A stretch of 64,000 nt of DNA, from NCBI RefSeq assembly GCF_024710845.1, contig NZ_JANJTZ010000053.1:1-64000 (forward strand), in the 5' to 3' direction. Made by a program: the position numbers and the translations under genes. Below are positions 48,008 through 55,760 of this stretch, piece by piece. Position 1 is the first letter of the stretch. Every line of letters begins with the position of its first letter. Source of the DNA: Mesorhizobium sp. (GTDB lineage Bacteria > Pseudomonadota > Alphaproteobacteria > Rhizobiales > Rhizobiaceae). The notes under the pieces were generated by a model. The model made no database searches and was not told where the DNA came from. It was given only the letters and a program-made list of their open reading frames with translations.

Positions 48008-49054
48008 TCAGGACTCGACGTAGATGTCGGTGTAGAGCTCGGAAACATCCGGCTCCGGATCGGCCTGGGCGAAATCGGCCGCGTCGGCGACGACGTCGCG
48101 AACCTCCTTGTCGATCGCCTTCAGATCGTCCTCGGACGCCCATTTCTTGTCGGTCAGCCGCGCCTTCACCTGCTCGATCGGATCGTGCTCCGAGCGCATC
48201 TTCTGCACTTCGTCCTTGGAGCGGTATTTCGCCGGGTCCGACATCGAGTGGCCGCGATAGCGGTAGGTTTGCATCTCGAGGATGATCGGCCCCTTGCCCG
48301 ACCGGCACCACTCCGTGGCGAGATCGGCGGCGGACTTCACCGCGCGCACGTCCATGCCGTCGACCTGGATGCCGGGGATCTTGAACGAGATGCCGCGATG
48401 GGAGAAATCGGTCTCGGCCGACGACCGATGCACCGCGGTGCCCATCGCGTAGCGGTTGTTTTCGATGACGTAGATCACCGGCAGTTTCCACAGCGAGGCC
48501 ATGTTGAAGCTCTCGTAGACCTGGCCCTGGTTCGCCGCTCCGTCGCCGAAGAAGGTCACGCAGACGTTGCCGTTCTCGCGATACTTGTTGGCGAACGCCA
48601 ACCCGGTGCCAAGCGACACCTGGGCGCCGACGATGCCGTGACCTCCGTAGAAACTCTTCTCTTTGGAGAACATGTGCATGGAGCCGCCCTTGCCGCGCGA
48701 CAGGCCGCCGCGACGCCCGGTCAGTTCGGCCATCACGCCGCGCGGCGACAATTCCATCGCCAGCATGTGGCCGTGGTCGCGGTAGGCGGTGATCATCTGG
48801 TCGCCTTCGATCAGCGCCATCTTGAGGCCGGTGACGACCGCTTCCTGGCCGATATAGAGGTGGCAGAAACCGCCGATGAAGCCCATGCCATAGAGCTGGC
48901 CGGCCTTTTCCTCGAAGCGGCGGATGAGAAGCATGTCGCGATAGGCGCGAAGCTCGTCTTCCTTGTTGAATTCGGCCGGCTTCGGCGCCTTCAGCTGAGG
49001 CAGGCCCGTGTCGGCTTTCGATTTCGCGGGGGCTTTGCGGGCAGCCACGGCCAT
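48008..49054 (-). CDS. pdhA: Pyruvate dehydrogenase E1 alpha subunit
   Basis: A 348-residue thiamine-diphosphate enzyme subunit. The TPP motif is GDGAANQGQVYESFNMASLWKLPVIYVIENN (G-D-G-x about 26-N-N), and RRFEEKAGQLYG, GFCHLYIGQEAV and the phosphorylation-loop-like YRYRGHSMSDPAKYR are clear. With PdhB it decarboxylates pyruvate and acetylates E2. First gene of the pdh operon; two inverted repeats lie in its 172-base upstream gap. Confidence 0.97.
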   Translation of the reverse strand: MAVAARKAPAKSKADTGLPQLKAPKPAEFNKEDELRAYRDMLLIRRFEEKAGQLYGMGFIGGFCHLYIGQEAVVTGLKMALIEGDQMITAYRDHGHMLAMELSPRGVMAELTGRRGGLSRGKGGSMHMFSKEKSFYGGHGIVGAQVSLGTGLAFANKYRENGNVCVTFFGDGAANQGQVYESFNMASLWKLPVIYVIENNRYAMGTAVHRSSAETDFSHRGISFKIPGIQVDGMDVRAVKSAADLATEWCRSGKGPIILEMQTYRYRGHSMSDPAKYRSKDEVQKMRSEHDPIEQVKARLTDKKWASEDDLKAIDKEVRDVVADAADFAQADPEPDVSELYTDIYVES

Positions 49055-49150
49055 CGGTCACTCCCTTTTGCTGTCTCTTAACGGACATGGCGGGAGCAAC
49101 TCTCCGGCCACTCCCATTGCTAAAAAACCTAGCACGGAGAAGTGCGTTCG

Positions 49151-49172
49151 GCCATGCCTAAAAATGCATGGC
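49151..49172. promoter_or_regulatory. Inverted repeat upstream of pdhA (possible operator)
   Basis: GCCATGC (49151-49157), eight bases, then GCATGGC (49166-49172): a perfect 7-bp inverted repeat about 97-118 bases before the pdhA start. A second palindrome lies at 49216-49234. Spacing and location suit a repressor or activator site for the pdh operon, but no regulator gene is nearby. Confidence 0.4.
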
Positions 49173-49215
49173 AGGTATGAGGCGAACTAATTGAATATAC
49201 TTATCTATTCGGGAA

Positions 49216-49234
49216 TTAACTGAAATTCAGTTAA
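49216..49234. repeat. AT-rich palindrome overlapping the divIC stop
   Basis: TTAACTGAA (49216-49224), one base, then TTCAGTTAA (49226-49234) form a perfect 9-bp inverted repeat. It overlaps the divIC stop codon and lies about 170 bases upstream of pdhA. It could be a hairpin ending divIC transcripts, though it is AT-rich and lacks a U-tract, or an operator for pdhA. Confidence 0.6.
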
Positions 49235-49556
49235 TGGGACGTTGGGCCGACTTGATGATGGTGACTTCATCCTTGGCGGTCAGGTTGAGCGCGCGGCGAG
49301 CCTGCTCATCGAGCATGTCCTTCTCGATCGTGCCGTCCTGCAGCAGCAGCACGCGCCCCTCGAGCGATTGCCTCTCGCTGCGCAACCCGGCGAGCTTCGC
49401 CTCGAGATCGGCCTTGCGGTCGACCAACTGGTAGCTGGAAAAGATGCCGAATTCGCCGTGCCAGGCGTGAAAACCGAAATAGGACAGGAACACGGTGGCG
49501 AGCGCCGGCACGATCAAGGCGCCGCTGCGCCGCTTCTTCCTCTGCTTAGTCCACAT
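49227..49556 (-). CDS. Septum formation initiator family protein (DivIC/FtsB-like)
   Basis: A 109-residue single-span protein: basic cytoplasmic start (MWTKQRKKRRSG), one membrane helix (about 13-30) and a coiled-coil region rich in Leu/Glu/Arg (DLEAKLAGLRSERQSLEGRVLLLQD). This is the plan of DivIC/FtsB, which link divisome proteins FtsL and FtsQ. The ATG at 49556 was chosen over a GTG at 49571. In rhizobia it normally sits between eno and pdhA; here a urt operon lies upstream instead. Confidence 0.88.
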   Translation of the reverse strand: MWTKQRKKRRSGALIVPALATVFLSYFGFHAWHGEFGIFSSYQLVDRKADLEAKLAGLRSERQSLEGRVLLLQDGTIEKDMLDEQARRALNLTAKDEVTIIKSAQRPIN

Positions 49557-49639
49557 GCCGCGACTCCACACCTACGCCGTCGCCGACAGAATGAACCTGC
49601 CATGCTTAAAACGCGGTTACCGGAGCGGCGCGAAGACGC

Positions 49640-50335
49640 TCAGACAGTGAGGAAACGGCGGACTTCGGGCTTGTCGAGATCCTCGGCCGGACCGGTGTGC
49701 ACGATCACGCCGCGATCCATGATGTTCACCTCGTCGGCAAGCTCGCGGCAGAAGTCGAGATACTGCTCGACCAGCAGGATGGCGATGCCGGCCTGGTCTC
49801 GCAGGAAGCGGATCGCTCGGCCGATGTCCTTGATGATCGACGGCTGGATGCCTTCGGTCGGCTCGTCGAGAACCAGGAGCTTCGGCCGCGTCACCAGCGC
49901 ACGACCGATCGCGAGCTGCTGCTGCTGGCCGCCCGACAGGTCGCCGCCGCGCCGGCCGAGCATATCCTTCAGCACCGGAAACAGGTCGAACACATAATCC
50001 GGCACGTTCCGATCGCCACGCTTCACCGGCGCGTAGCCGGTTTCCAGGTTCTCCCTGACGGTGAGCGGCGGGAACACTTCGCGGCCCTGCGGAACGAAAG
50101 CGATGCCCGACCGGGCGCGGTCGTATGCCGCGCTCCGGTCGAGCGCCTTCCCCTCGAAGGCAATCGTTCCGCTCGTCAGCCGATGGTGGCCGACGATGGA
50201 TCTCATCAAACTGGTCTTGCCGACGCCGTTGCGGCCGAGGACGCAGGTAATCCTGCCTGTCGCCGCAGTCAGCGAGACGCCGCGCAAGGCTTGCGCGGCG
50301 CCGTAGTGGAGCGTTGCGTCACGCACCTCAAGCAT
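49640..50335 (-). CDS. urtE: Urea ABC transporter ATP-binding protein UrtE
   Basis: A 231-residue ATPase with Walker A GRNGVGKTS, the signature LSGGQQQQLAIGRAL, Walker B LLVLDEPTEGI and the LivF-like TEGIQPSIIKDIG segment typical of UrtE. Together with UrtD it powers high-affinity urea (or short amide) import. Last gene of the operon. A repeat and a small ORF separate it from urtD, which is unusual for the normally tight urtD-urtE junction. Confidence 0.96.
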   Translation of the reverse strand: MLEVRDATLHYGAAQALRGVSLTAATGRITCVLGRNGVGKTSLMRSIVGHHRLTSGTIAFEGKALDRSAAYDRARSGIAFVPQGREVFPPLTVRENLETGYAPVKRGDRNVPDYVFDLFPVLKDMLGRRGGDLSGGQQQQLAIGRALVTRPKLLVLDEPTEGIQPSIIKDIGRAIRFLRDQAGIAILLVEQYLDFCRELADEVNIMDRGVIVHTGPAEDLDKPEVRRFLTV

Positions 50336-50537
50336 GACGCGGCTCCGTCCCGTGGAAGGCCGAGAACTGGTCCCCCTCCTCCCCCACGGAAACGGGGGAG
50401 GCTGGCGTCGCCAGGCGGAGGGGGTTCGTAAAAAGCGGCGGGAGCTGTTCGATGCTGCGCGCTAGCGACCAGAGCAGCTGAGCGCCGTCGATCGGCGCCG
50501 GCTCGATGGAATAGGGTATGCGCCAGTTCATGCTCAT
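50328..50537 (-). CDS. Small ORF bridging urtD and urtE, partly repeat-encoded
   Basis: A 69-codon frame whose ATG overlaps the urtD stop by four bases and whose stop overlaps the start of urtE by eight. The first 35 residues (MSMNWRIPYSIEPAPIDGAQ onward) are unrecognised; the second half is encoded by the palindromic repeat at 50372-50424. The overlaps suggest it could keep translation flowing through the inserted repeat. A real product is doubtful. Confidence 0.35.
   Translation of the reverse strand: MSMNWRIPYSIEPAPIDGAQLLWSLARSIEQLPPLFTNPLRLATPASPVSVGEEGDQFSAFHGTEPRHA
50372..50424. repeat. Palindromic intergenic repeat (REP/RIME-like) in the urt operon
   Basis: An outer stem CCCCCTCC (50372-50379)/GGAGGGGG (50417-50424) encloses two inner hairpins: CCTCCCCC/GGGGGAGG (50378-50385 with 50394-50401) and CTGGCG/CGCCAG (50402-50407 with 50409-50414). 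The sequence looks like the dispersed palindromic repeats common in intergenic DNA of alphaproteobacteria. It lies between urtD and urtE and might weaken or tune urtE expression. Confidence 0.65.
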
Positions 50538-51280
50538 CTCCCCAGATAGACTTCGATGACGCGCTCGTCGGCGCTGACCGCGTCGAGTGTGCCCTCGGAG
50601 AGCACCGAGCCCTCGTGCAGGCAGGTGACGCGCACGTCGAGTTCGCGGACGAAATGCATGTCGTGCTCGACCACGACGACCGAATGCGTCATGGCGATCT
50701 CCTTCAAGAGCCGCGCGGTCTCTTCGGTCTCAGCGTCGGTCATGCCGGCCACCGGCTCGTCGACCAGAAGCAGCTTCGGGTCCTGTGCGAGCAGCATGCC
50801 GATCTCCAGCCACTGCTTCTGGCCATGCGAAAGATTGGCAGCCAGATCGTGCCGGCGCGATGCAAGACGGGTCGTGGCGAGGATCTCGTCGATGCGAGCG
50901 CTTTCTTGCGCGGAACGGCGGTGGAACAGCGCCGGGAAGATCGATCGCGGACCTTTGAGCGACAGGACTAGATTGTCCTCGACCGTGTGGCTTTCGAACA
51001 CCGTCGGTTTCTGGAACTTTCGGCCGATGCCCATCATGGCGATCTCGGCCTCGTCGTGCTTGGTGAGGTCGATGTCGCCGTTGAAATAGACGTCGCCACT
51101 GTCCGGCCGGGTCTTGCCGGTGATGATGTCCATCATGGTCGTCTTGCCGGCACCATTGGGGCCGATGATCGCCCGCATCTCGCCCTTGCCGAGCACCAGC
51201 GCCAGATTGTTGATGGCGCGGAAGCCGTCAAAGGAAACTGACACGCCGTCGAGGTAGAGGATCGTTTCCTTGCGCGACAT
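50534..51280 (-). CDS. urtD: Urea ABC transporter ATP-binding protein UrtD
   Basis: A 248-residue ATPase of the LivG type, with Walker A GPNGAGKTTMMD, the ABC signature LSHGQKQWLEIGMLL (LSHGQ variant, characteristic of UrtD) and Walker B LLLVDEPVAGM. It begins MSRKETILYLDGVSVSFDGF; the frame is open much further upstream on this strand but that region belongs to urtC. It follows urtC by 4 bases. Confidence 0.96.
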   Translation of the reverse strand: MSRKETILYLDGVSVSFDGFRAINNLALVLGKGEMRAIIGPNGAGKTTMMDIITGKTRPDSGDVYFNGDIDLTKHDEAEIAMMGIGRKFQKPTVFESHTVEDNLVLSLKGPRSIFPALFHRRSAQESARIDEILATTRLASRRHDLAANLSHGQKQWLEIGMLLAQDPKLLLVDEPVAGMTDAETEETARLLKEIAMTHSVVVVEHDMHFVRELDVRVTCLHEGSVLSEGTLDAVSADERVIEVYLGR

Positions 51281-51284
51281 CGGC

Positions 51285-52505
51285 CTACTCCGCGGGCTGC
51301 GGCTCTGCGCCGCCGATGGCTGGACCGTTCTCGACGTCGGGCCGCGCCGAGGCGCGAACGACGGTCTCAGGGGTGCCGGCCGGCGGCGTCTGCGCCGCCG
51401 CGCGCTTTTCCCTGCCTGCCTTGCGCCAGTGGTCCCAGGTGCCGACGATGCCGCGCGGCAGGAACAGTGTGACGAAGATGAACAGCCCGCCGAGCGCAAA
51501 CAACCAGTAGTCCGGTAGCGCACCGGTGAAATAGGTCTTTCCGAGATTGACGAGCACCGCCCCGATGATCGGGCCGACGATCGTGCCGCGCCCGCCGACG
51601 GCGGTCCACACGACGACCTCGATCGAGTTGGCGGGGTCGAACTCGCCCGGATTGATGATGCCGACCTGCGGCACGTAGAGCGCACCCGCGACGCCCGCCA
51701 TCACCGCCGACACGGTGAAGGCGAACAGCTTCACGTTCTCGGGCCGCCAGCCGAGGAAGCGCGTGCGCGACTCGGCGTCGCGCACCGCGATCAACAGCTT
51801 GCCGTATTTGGACGAAACGATCGCGGCGGTCAGCGCCACGCCGATCGCCAGGGCAATCGCGCTTGCTGAAAACAGCGCGGATCGCGTGCCGCCCGCCTGC
51901 ACGTTGAAGCCGAGAATGTCCTTGAAGTCGGTCAGGCCGTTGTTGCCACCGAAGCCCATGTCGTTGCGGAAGAAGGCGAGCAGGAGCGCGTAGGTCATCG
52001 CCTGGGTGATGATCGACAGATAGACGCCGGTGACGCGCGAGCGGAAGGCGAACCAGCCGAAGACAAAGGCGAGCAGGCCCGGCACCAGCATCACCATGAC
52101 TGCCGCGAACCAGAACTGGTCGAAGCCGTACCAGAACCAGGGCAATTCCTTCCAGTTCAGGAACACCATGAAGTCCGGCAGGATCGGATTACCGTAGACG
52201 CCGCGGTCGCCGATCTGGCGCATCAGATACATGCCCATCGCATAGCCGCCGAGCGCGAAGAAGGCGCCATGGCCGAGCGAGAGGATGCCGCAATAGCCCC
52301 ACACGAGATCCAGCGCGAGCGCCAGAAGCGCGTAGGTCAGGTATTTGCCGACGAGTGCGACGGCATAAGCGGGGATGTGGAACGCGCTGTCTGGCGGCAC
52401 GGCCAGGTGCAGGATCGGTACCAACACCGCGATACCCAGCAGGATCAGGATCGTGATGACGATCCGGCGCGAGAAGCCGTCGGCGAAGAGACGGGAAAGG
52501 ATCAT
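51285..52505 (-). CDS. urtC: Urea ABC transporter permease UrtC
   Basis: A 406-residue inner-membrane permease of the LivM type with about ten helices. Typical segments are YLTYALLALALDLVWGYCGILSLGHGAFFALGGYAMG and the C-terminal LGWRPENVKLFAFTVSAVMAGVAGALYVPQVG. A Pro/Ala-rich cytoplasmic tail of about 45 residues follows. The ATG overlaps the urtB stop by four bases. Confidence 0.95.
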   Translation of the reverse strand: MILSRLFADGFSRRIVITILILLGIAVLVPILHLAVPPDSAFHIPAYAVALVGKYLTYALLALALDLVWGYCGILSLGHGAFFALGGYAMGMYLMRQIGDRGVYGNPILPDFMVFLNWKELPWFWYGFDQFWFAAVMVMLVPGLLAFVFGWFAFRSRVTGVYLSIITQAMTYALLLAFFRNDMGFGGNNGLTDFKDILGFNVQAGGTRSALFSASAIALAIGVALTAAIVSSKYGKLLIAVRDAESRTRFLGWRPENVKLFAFTVSAVMAGVAGALYVPQVGIINPGEFDPANSIEVVVWTAVGGRGTIVGPIIGAVLVNLGKTYFTGALPDYWLFALGGLFIFVTLFLPRGIVGTWDHWRKAGREKRAAAQTPPAGTPETVVRASARPDVENGPAIGGAEPQPAE

Positions 52506-54118
52506 GCTTCCACCGCCCTGCCCTTCAGCGCGAACAGGCCGCGCGGGCGCTTCTGGATGAACAGAATGATGAGAACGAGCACGATGATCTTGCCGAGCAC
52601 GGCGCCGGCATAGGGCTCGAGGAACTTGTTGACGATGCCGAGCGAGAAGGCGCCGACCAGGGTGCCCCAGAGATTGCCGACGCCGCCGAAGACCACCACC
52701 ATGAAGGAGTCGATGATGTAGCCCTGGCCGAGGTTCGGCGAGACATTGTCGATCTGGCTGAGCGCCACGCCAGCGATGCCCGCGATGCCGGAGCCCAGCG
52801 CAAAGGTGAACGCGTCGACCCAGGGCGTGCGGATACCCATCGAGGCGGCCATGCGCCGGTTCTGCGTGACAGCGCGCATGTGCAGGCCCCAGGATGTGCG
52901 CTTCATGACGAACAGCAGGATGGCGAAGACAGCGAGCGTGAACACCACGATCCACAGCCGGTTCCAGGTGATCGACAGCTGGCCGAGTTCGAAGGCGCCC
53001 GACATCCAGGACGGGTTGCCGACCTGCTGGTTCGTCGGCCCGAAAATGGTGCGCACCGCCTGCTGGAGGATCAGGGATACGCCCCAAGTTGCAAGCAGCG
53101 TTTCCAGAGGCCGGCCATAGAGGAAGCGGATAATGCCGCGCTCGATCGCAAGTCCGACCGCGCCCGCGACGAGAAAGGCGAGCGGCAGCGCGATCGCCAA
53201 AGACCAGTCGAACAGCCACGGCGCCTGCGAGCGGATGATCTCCTGCACCACGAAGGTGGTGTAGGCGCCGAGCATCACCATTTCGCCATGCGCCATGTTG
53301 ATGACGCCCATGACGCCAAAGGTGATCGCGAGGCCGATCGCCGCCAGCAGCAGCACCGAGCCGAGTGAGATCCCGTACCAGACGTTCTCGCCGGCCTGCC
53401 AGAAGGCAAGCGACGCCTGAATGCGACCGACCGCGCGATCGACGGCGTCCTTGAGTTCGCCGTCCGCCTTTCCGCCGTAGGCCGTGAGCAGCGAGAGAGT
53501 GTTGCGGTCGCCGCGAAGTCCAAGCAGTTCGACCGCCGTCATCTTTTCCGAGTCGGGGCGATCGGAGACGAGCACCGCGGAGGCGCGGGCATCCTCGAGC
53601 TTCGCCTTGACCGCAGCGTTCGTCTCGGAAGCGATCGCCGCTTCGATCGCCTCGAGGTTGGCGGGGTCGGGATTGAGGAACATGGTCGTGGCGGCCGTCA
53701 GGCGAACCGCCGGATCCTCGGCACCGAGCGTCAATGCGCCGATCGCGTCGCGGATGGCGCGGCGCAGCGAATTGTTGACTTTCACCTTGGTGTAGGCGGC
53801 TTTCGGCGCTTCCCCGGCGGCTTCACCGGTCAGCGGATCGAACAGGCTGGCGGTCTGGCCTTTTTCCTGAACGATGAACACGGCGGAATCGGATTTGCGG
53901 AAGGCGACGTCGCCTTCGCCCAAGGCCAGGAGCAGCCGCTCGATGCGGGCATCGCCGATGGCGGCGAGTTCGCGAACGATTTCACCGGTTTCGGAAAAAT
54001 TCTTGGCCGTCGCGAACTTCGCGATCGTGGCCCGGATCGAGGCGTCGTCGGCCAACGCCGTGGCGAGCATGGTGGCCAGGAAGCCGAGCACCAGACTGAT
54101 CGCCCTGAAGCACTTCAT
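52502..54118 (-). CDS. urtB: Urea ABC transporter permease UrtB
   Basis: A 538-residue permease of the LivH type. It has a signal peptide, an extra N-terminal periplasmic domain of about 220 residues of HEAT-like helices (ALGEGDVAFRKSDSAVFIVQ region), which is typical of UrtB, and a C-terminal membrane domain with ITFGVMGVINMAHGEMVMLGAY and GRPLETLLATWGVSLILQQ. The long form distinguishes it from branched-chain amino-acid permeases. It overlaps urtC and lies 85 bases after urtA, across a strong hairpin. Confidence 0.95.
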   Translation of the reverse strand: MKCFRAISLVLGFLATMLATALADDASIRATIAKFATAKNFSETGEIVRELAAIGDARIERLLLALGEGDVAFRKSDSAVFIVQEKGQTASLFDPLTGEAAGEAPKAAYTKVKVNNSLRRAIRDAIGALTLGAEDPAVRLTAATTMFLNPDPANLEAIEAAIASETNAAVKAKLEDARASAVLVSDRPDSEKMTAVELLGLRGDRNTLSLLTAYGGKADGELKDAVDRAVGRIQASLAFWQAGENVWYGISLGSVLLLAAIGLAITFGVMGVINMAHGEMVMLGAYTTFVVQEIIRSQAPWLFDWSLAIALPLAFLVAGAVGLAIERGIIRFLYGRPLETLLATWGVSLILQQAVRTIFGPTNQQVGNPSWMSGAFELGQLSITWNRLWIVVFTLAVFAILLFVMKRTSWGLHMRAVTQNRRMAASMGIRTPWVDAFTFALGSGIAGIAGVALSQIDNVSPNLGQGYIIDSFMVVVFGGVGNLWGTLVGAFSLGIVNKFLEPYAGAVLGKIIVLVLIILFIQKRPRGLFALKGRAVEA

Positions 54119-54149
54119 GAATACTGCACCGCCGGTGGGGGTTGCGGGA

Positions 54150-54178
54150 CGTTCCGGGCGGACTTGCCGCCCGGAACG
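54150..54178 (-). terminator. Strong hairpin between urtA and urtB
   Basis: CGTTCCGGGCGG (54150-54161) and CCGCCCGGAACG (54167-54178) form a perfect 12-bp stem with a 5-base loop. It is in the 85-base gap after the urtA stop. No U-tract follows, so it is probably a partial terminator or an mRNA-stabilising 3' structure that keeps the binding protein in excess over the permeases. Confidence 0.7.
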
Positions 54179-54203
54179 AAAGTCGACTGAGCCGTCAGGA
54201 CGG

Positions 54204-55508
54204 TCAGTTCACGCCCTTGCCGCCGCACTTGCCGGTGGCGACGTTGAAGTTTCCGCAGGACATCGGAGCACGCCAGTCGGAGATCAGGTCCTTCGAGTCC
54301 GGGAGGTAGTCGGACCACTCGTCACCGACCACCAGGCCGGAGGTCTGCCACACCGTCTCCATCTGGCCGTCGGCCTGGATTTCGCCGATCAGCACGGGCT
54401 TGGTGATGTGGTGGTTCGGCATCATGGTCGAGAAGCCGCCGGTCAGGTTCGGCACGGACACGCCGATGAGCGCGTCGATGACGGCGTCCGGATCGGTGGT
54501 TCCGGCCTTCTCGACAGCCTTCACCCACATGTTGAAGCCGATGACGTGGGCCTCCATCGGGTCGTTGGTGACGCGCTTGTCGTTCTTGATGAAGGTGCGC
54601 CATGCCTCGATGAAGGCGGTGTTTTCAGGGACGTCGACCGACTGGAAGTAGTTCCAGGCCGTCAGGTGGCCGACGAGCGGAGCGGTGTCGAGACCGGCGA
54701 GTTCTTCCTCACCGACCGAGAAGGCCACGACCGGAATGTCCTCGGCCTTGATGCCCGCATTGCCGAGTTCCTTGTAGAAGGGAACGTTGGCGTCGCCATT
54801 GATGGTCGAGACGACCGCCGTCTTCTTGCCGGCCGAACCGAACTTCTTGATGTCGGACACGATCGTCTGCCAGTCGGAATGACCGAACGGCGTGTAGTTG
54901 ATCATGATGTCCTCGGCCTTGACGCCCTTCGCCTGCAGATAGGCTTCGAGGATCTTGTTGGTCGTGCGCGGATAGACGTAGTCGGTGCCGGCCAGCACCC
55001 AGCGTTCGACGCCTTCGTCGTTCATCAGATAGTCGACCGCCGGGATCGCCTGCTGGTTCGGCGCGGCGCCGGTGTAGAACACGTTGCGCTGGCTCTCCTC
55101 GCCCTCGTATTGGACCGGGTAGAAGAGGATGTTGTTGAGCTCTTCGAAGACCGGCAGCACCGACTTGCGGGACACCGAAGTCCAGCAGCCGAACACGGCC
55201 GAGACCTTGTTCACCGAGATCAACTCGCGCGCCTTTTCGGCGAAGAGCGGCCAGTCGGAGGCAGGGTCGACGACGACGGCTTCGAGCTTCTTGCCGAGCA
55301 GTCCACCCTTCTTGTTCTGCTCGTCGATGAGGAACAGCATCGTGTCCTTCAGCGTCGTCTCGGAAATGGCCATGGTGCCCGACAGCGAGTGCAGGACGCC
55401 GACCTTGATGGTGTCTTCCTGGGCGAAGACGGAAGACGCCGCGAGCATGCCCGCGGCAAATGCGCCTGCTTTGATCAGTCCTTTGAACGGCAAGTTGTAA
55501 CCCCTCAT
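54204..55508 (-). CDS. urtA: Urea ABC transporter substrate-binding protein UrtA
   Basis: A 434-residue periplasmic binding protein (type I fold, LIV-BP-like) with a signal peptide cleaved near residue 29 (SSVFAQ). The family pattern KVGVLHSLSGTMAISETTLKD, then FGCWTSVSRKSVLPVFEE and NVFYTGAAPNQQAIPA, is diagnostic for urea/short-amide UrtA. The ATG at 55508 was preferred to an upstream extension. First gene of urtABCDE, with a sigma-54 promoter 45 bases upstream. Confidence 0.97.
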   Translation of the reverse strand: MRGYNLPFKGLIKAGAFAAGMLAASSVFAQEDTIKVGVLHSLSGTMAISETTLKDTMLFLIDEQNKKGGLLGKKLEAVVVDPASDWPLFAEKARELISVNKVSAVFGCWTSVSRKSVLPVFEELNNILFYPVQYEGEESQRNVFYTGAAPNQQAIPAVDYLMNDEGVERWVLAGTDYVYPRTTNKILEAYLQAKGVKAEDIMINYTPFGHSDWQTIVSDIKKFGSAGKKTAVVSTINGDANVPFYKELGNAGIKAEDIPVVAFSVGEEELAGLDTAPLVGHLTAWNYFQSVDVPENTAFIEAWRTFIKNDKRVTNDPMEAHVIGFNMWVKAVEKAGTTDPDAVIDALIGVSVPNLTGGFSTMMPNHHITKPVLIGEIQADGQMETVWQTSGLVVGDEWSDYLPDSKDLISDWRAPMSCGNFNVATGKCGGKGVN

Positions 55509-55552
55509 GTTTTGAACCCTCCAGCGATGGGCTGTTGCACCGCAAGAATGCA

Positions 55553-55568
55553 TGCAACGGCCATGCCA
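55553..55568 (-). promoter_or_regulatory. Sigma-54 promoter (-24/-12) of urtABCDE
   Basis: On the minus strand the sequence is TGGCATG, four bases (GCCG), then TTGCA, which matches the sigma-54 consensus TGGCAC-N5-TTGC[A/T] in both boxes with exact spacing. The predicted start of transcription is about 12 bases beyond 55553, giving a leader of roughly 33 bases to the urtA ATG. It implies nitrogen control by an activator such as NtrC, encoded in this window. Confidence 0.8.
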
Positions 55569-55704
55569 GATGCTCGAGGGGTAGCGATTTGCCCGGAGGT
55601 GCCGCGTTTTCAGCCGGTTCCGCAGGGTTACCCTGCCGTGCCGACCGCGGCCCGCATCCGAGTTAACGAATTGGTGACAAAGATTTACGCAACGGTATCA
55701 GGTT

Positions 55705-55723
55705 ATGCCTACGGATTGGGCAT
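55705..55723. promoter_or_regulatory. Possible NtrC-type enhancer palindrome
   Basis: An inverted repeat ATGCC (55705-55709), nine bases, GGCAT (55719-55723), about 170 bases upstream of the predicted urtA start. NtrC sites are imperfect palindromes around TGC...GCA at such distances, so the site fits loosely. It is a suggestion only; several weaker dyads are in the same region. Confidence 0.35.
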
Positions 55724-55760
55724 ATCGGACTATTGATCACCAATTAGGCAGGAGTAACGG

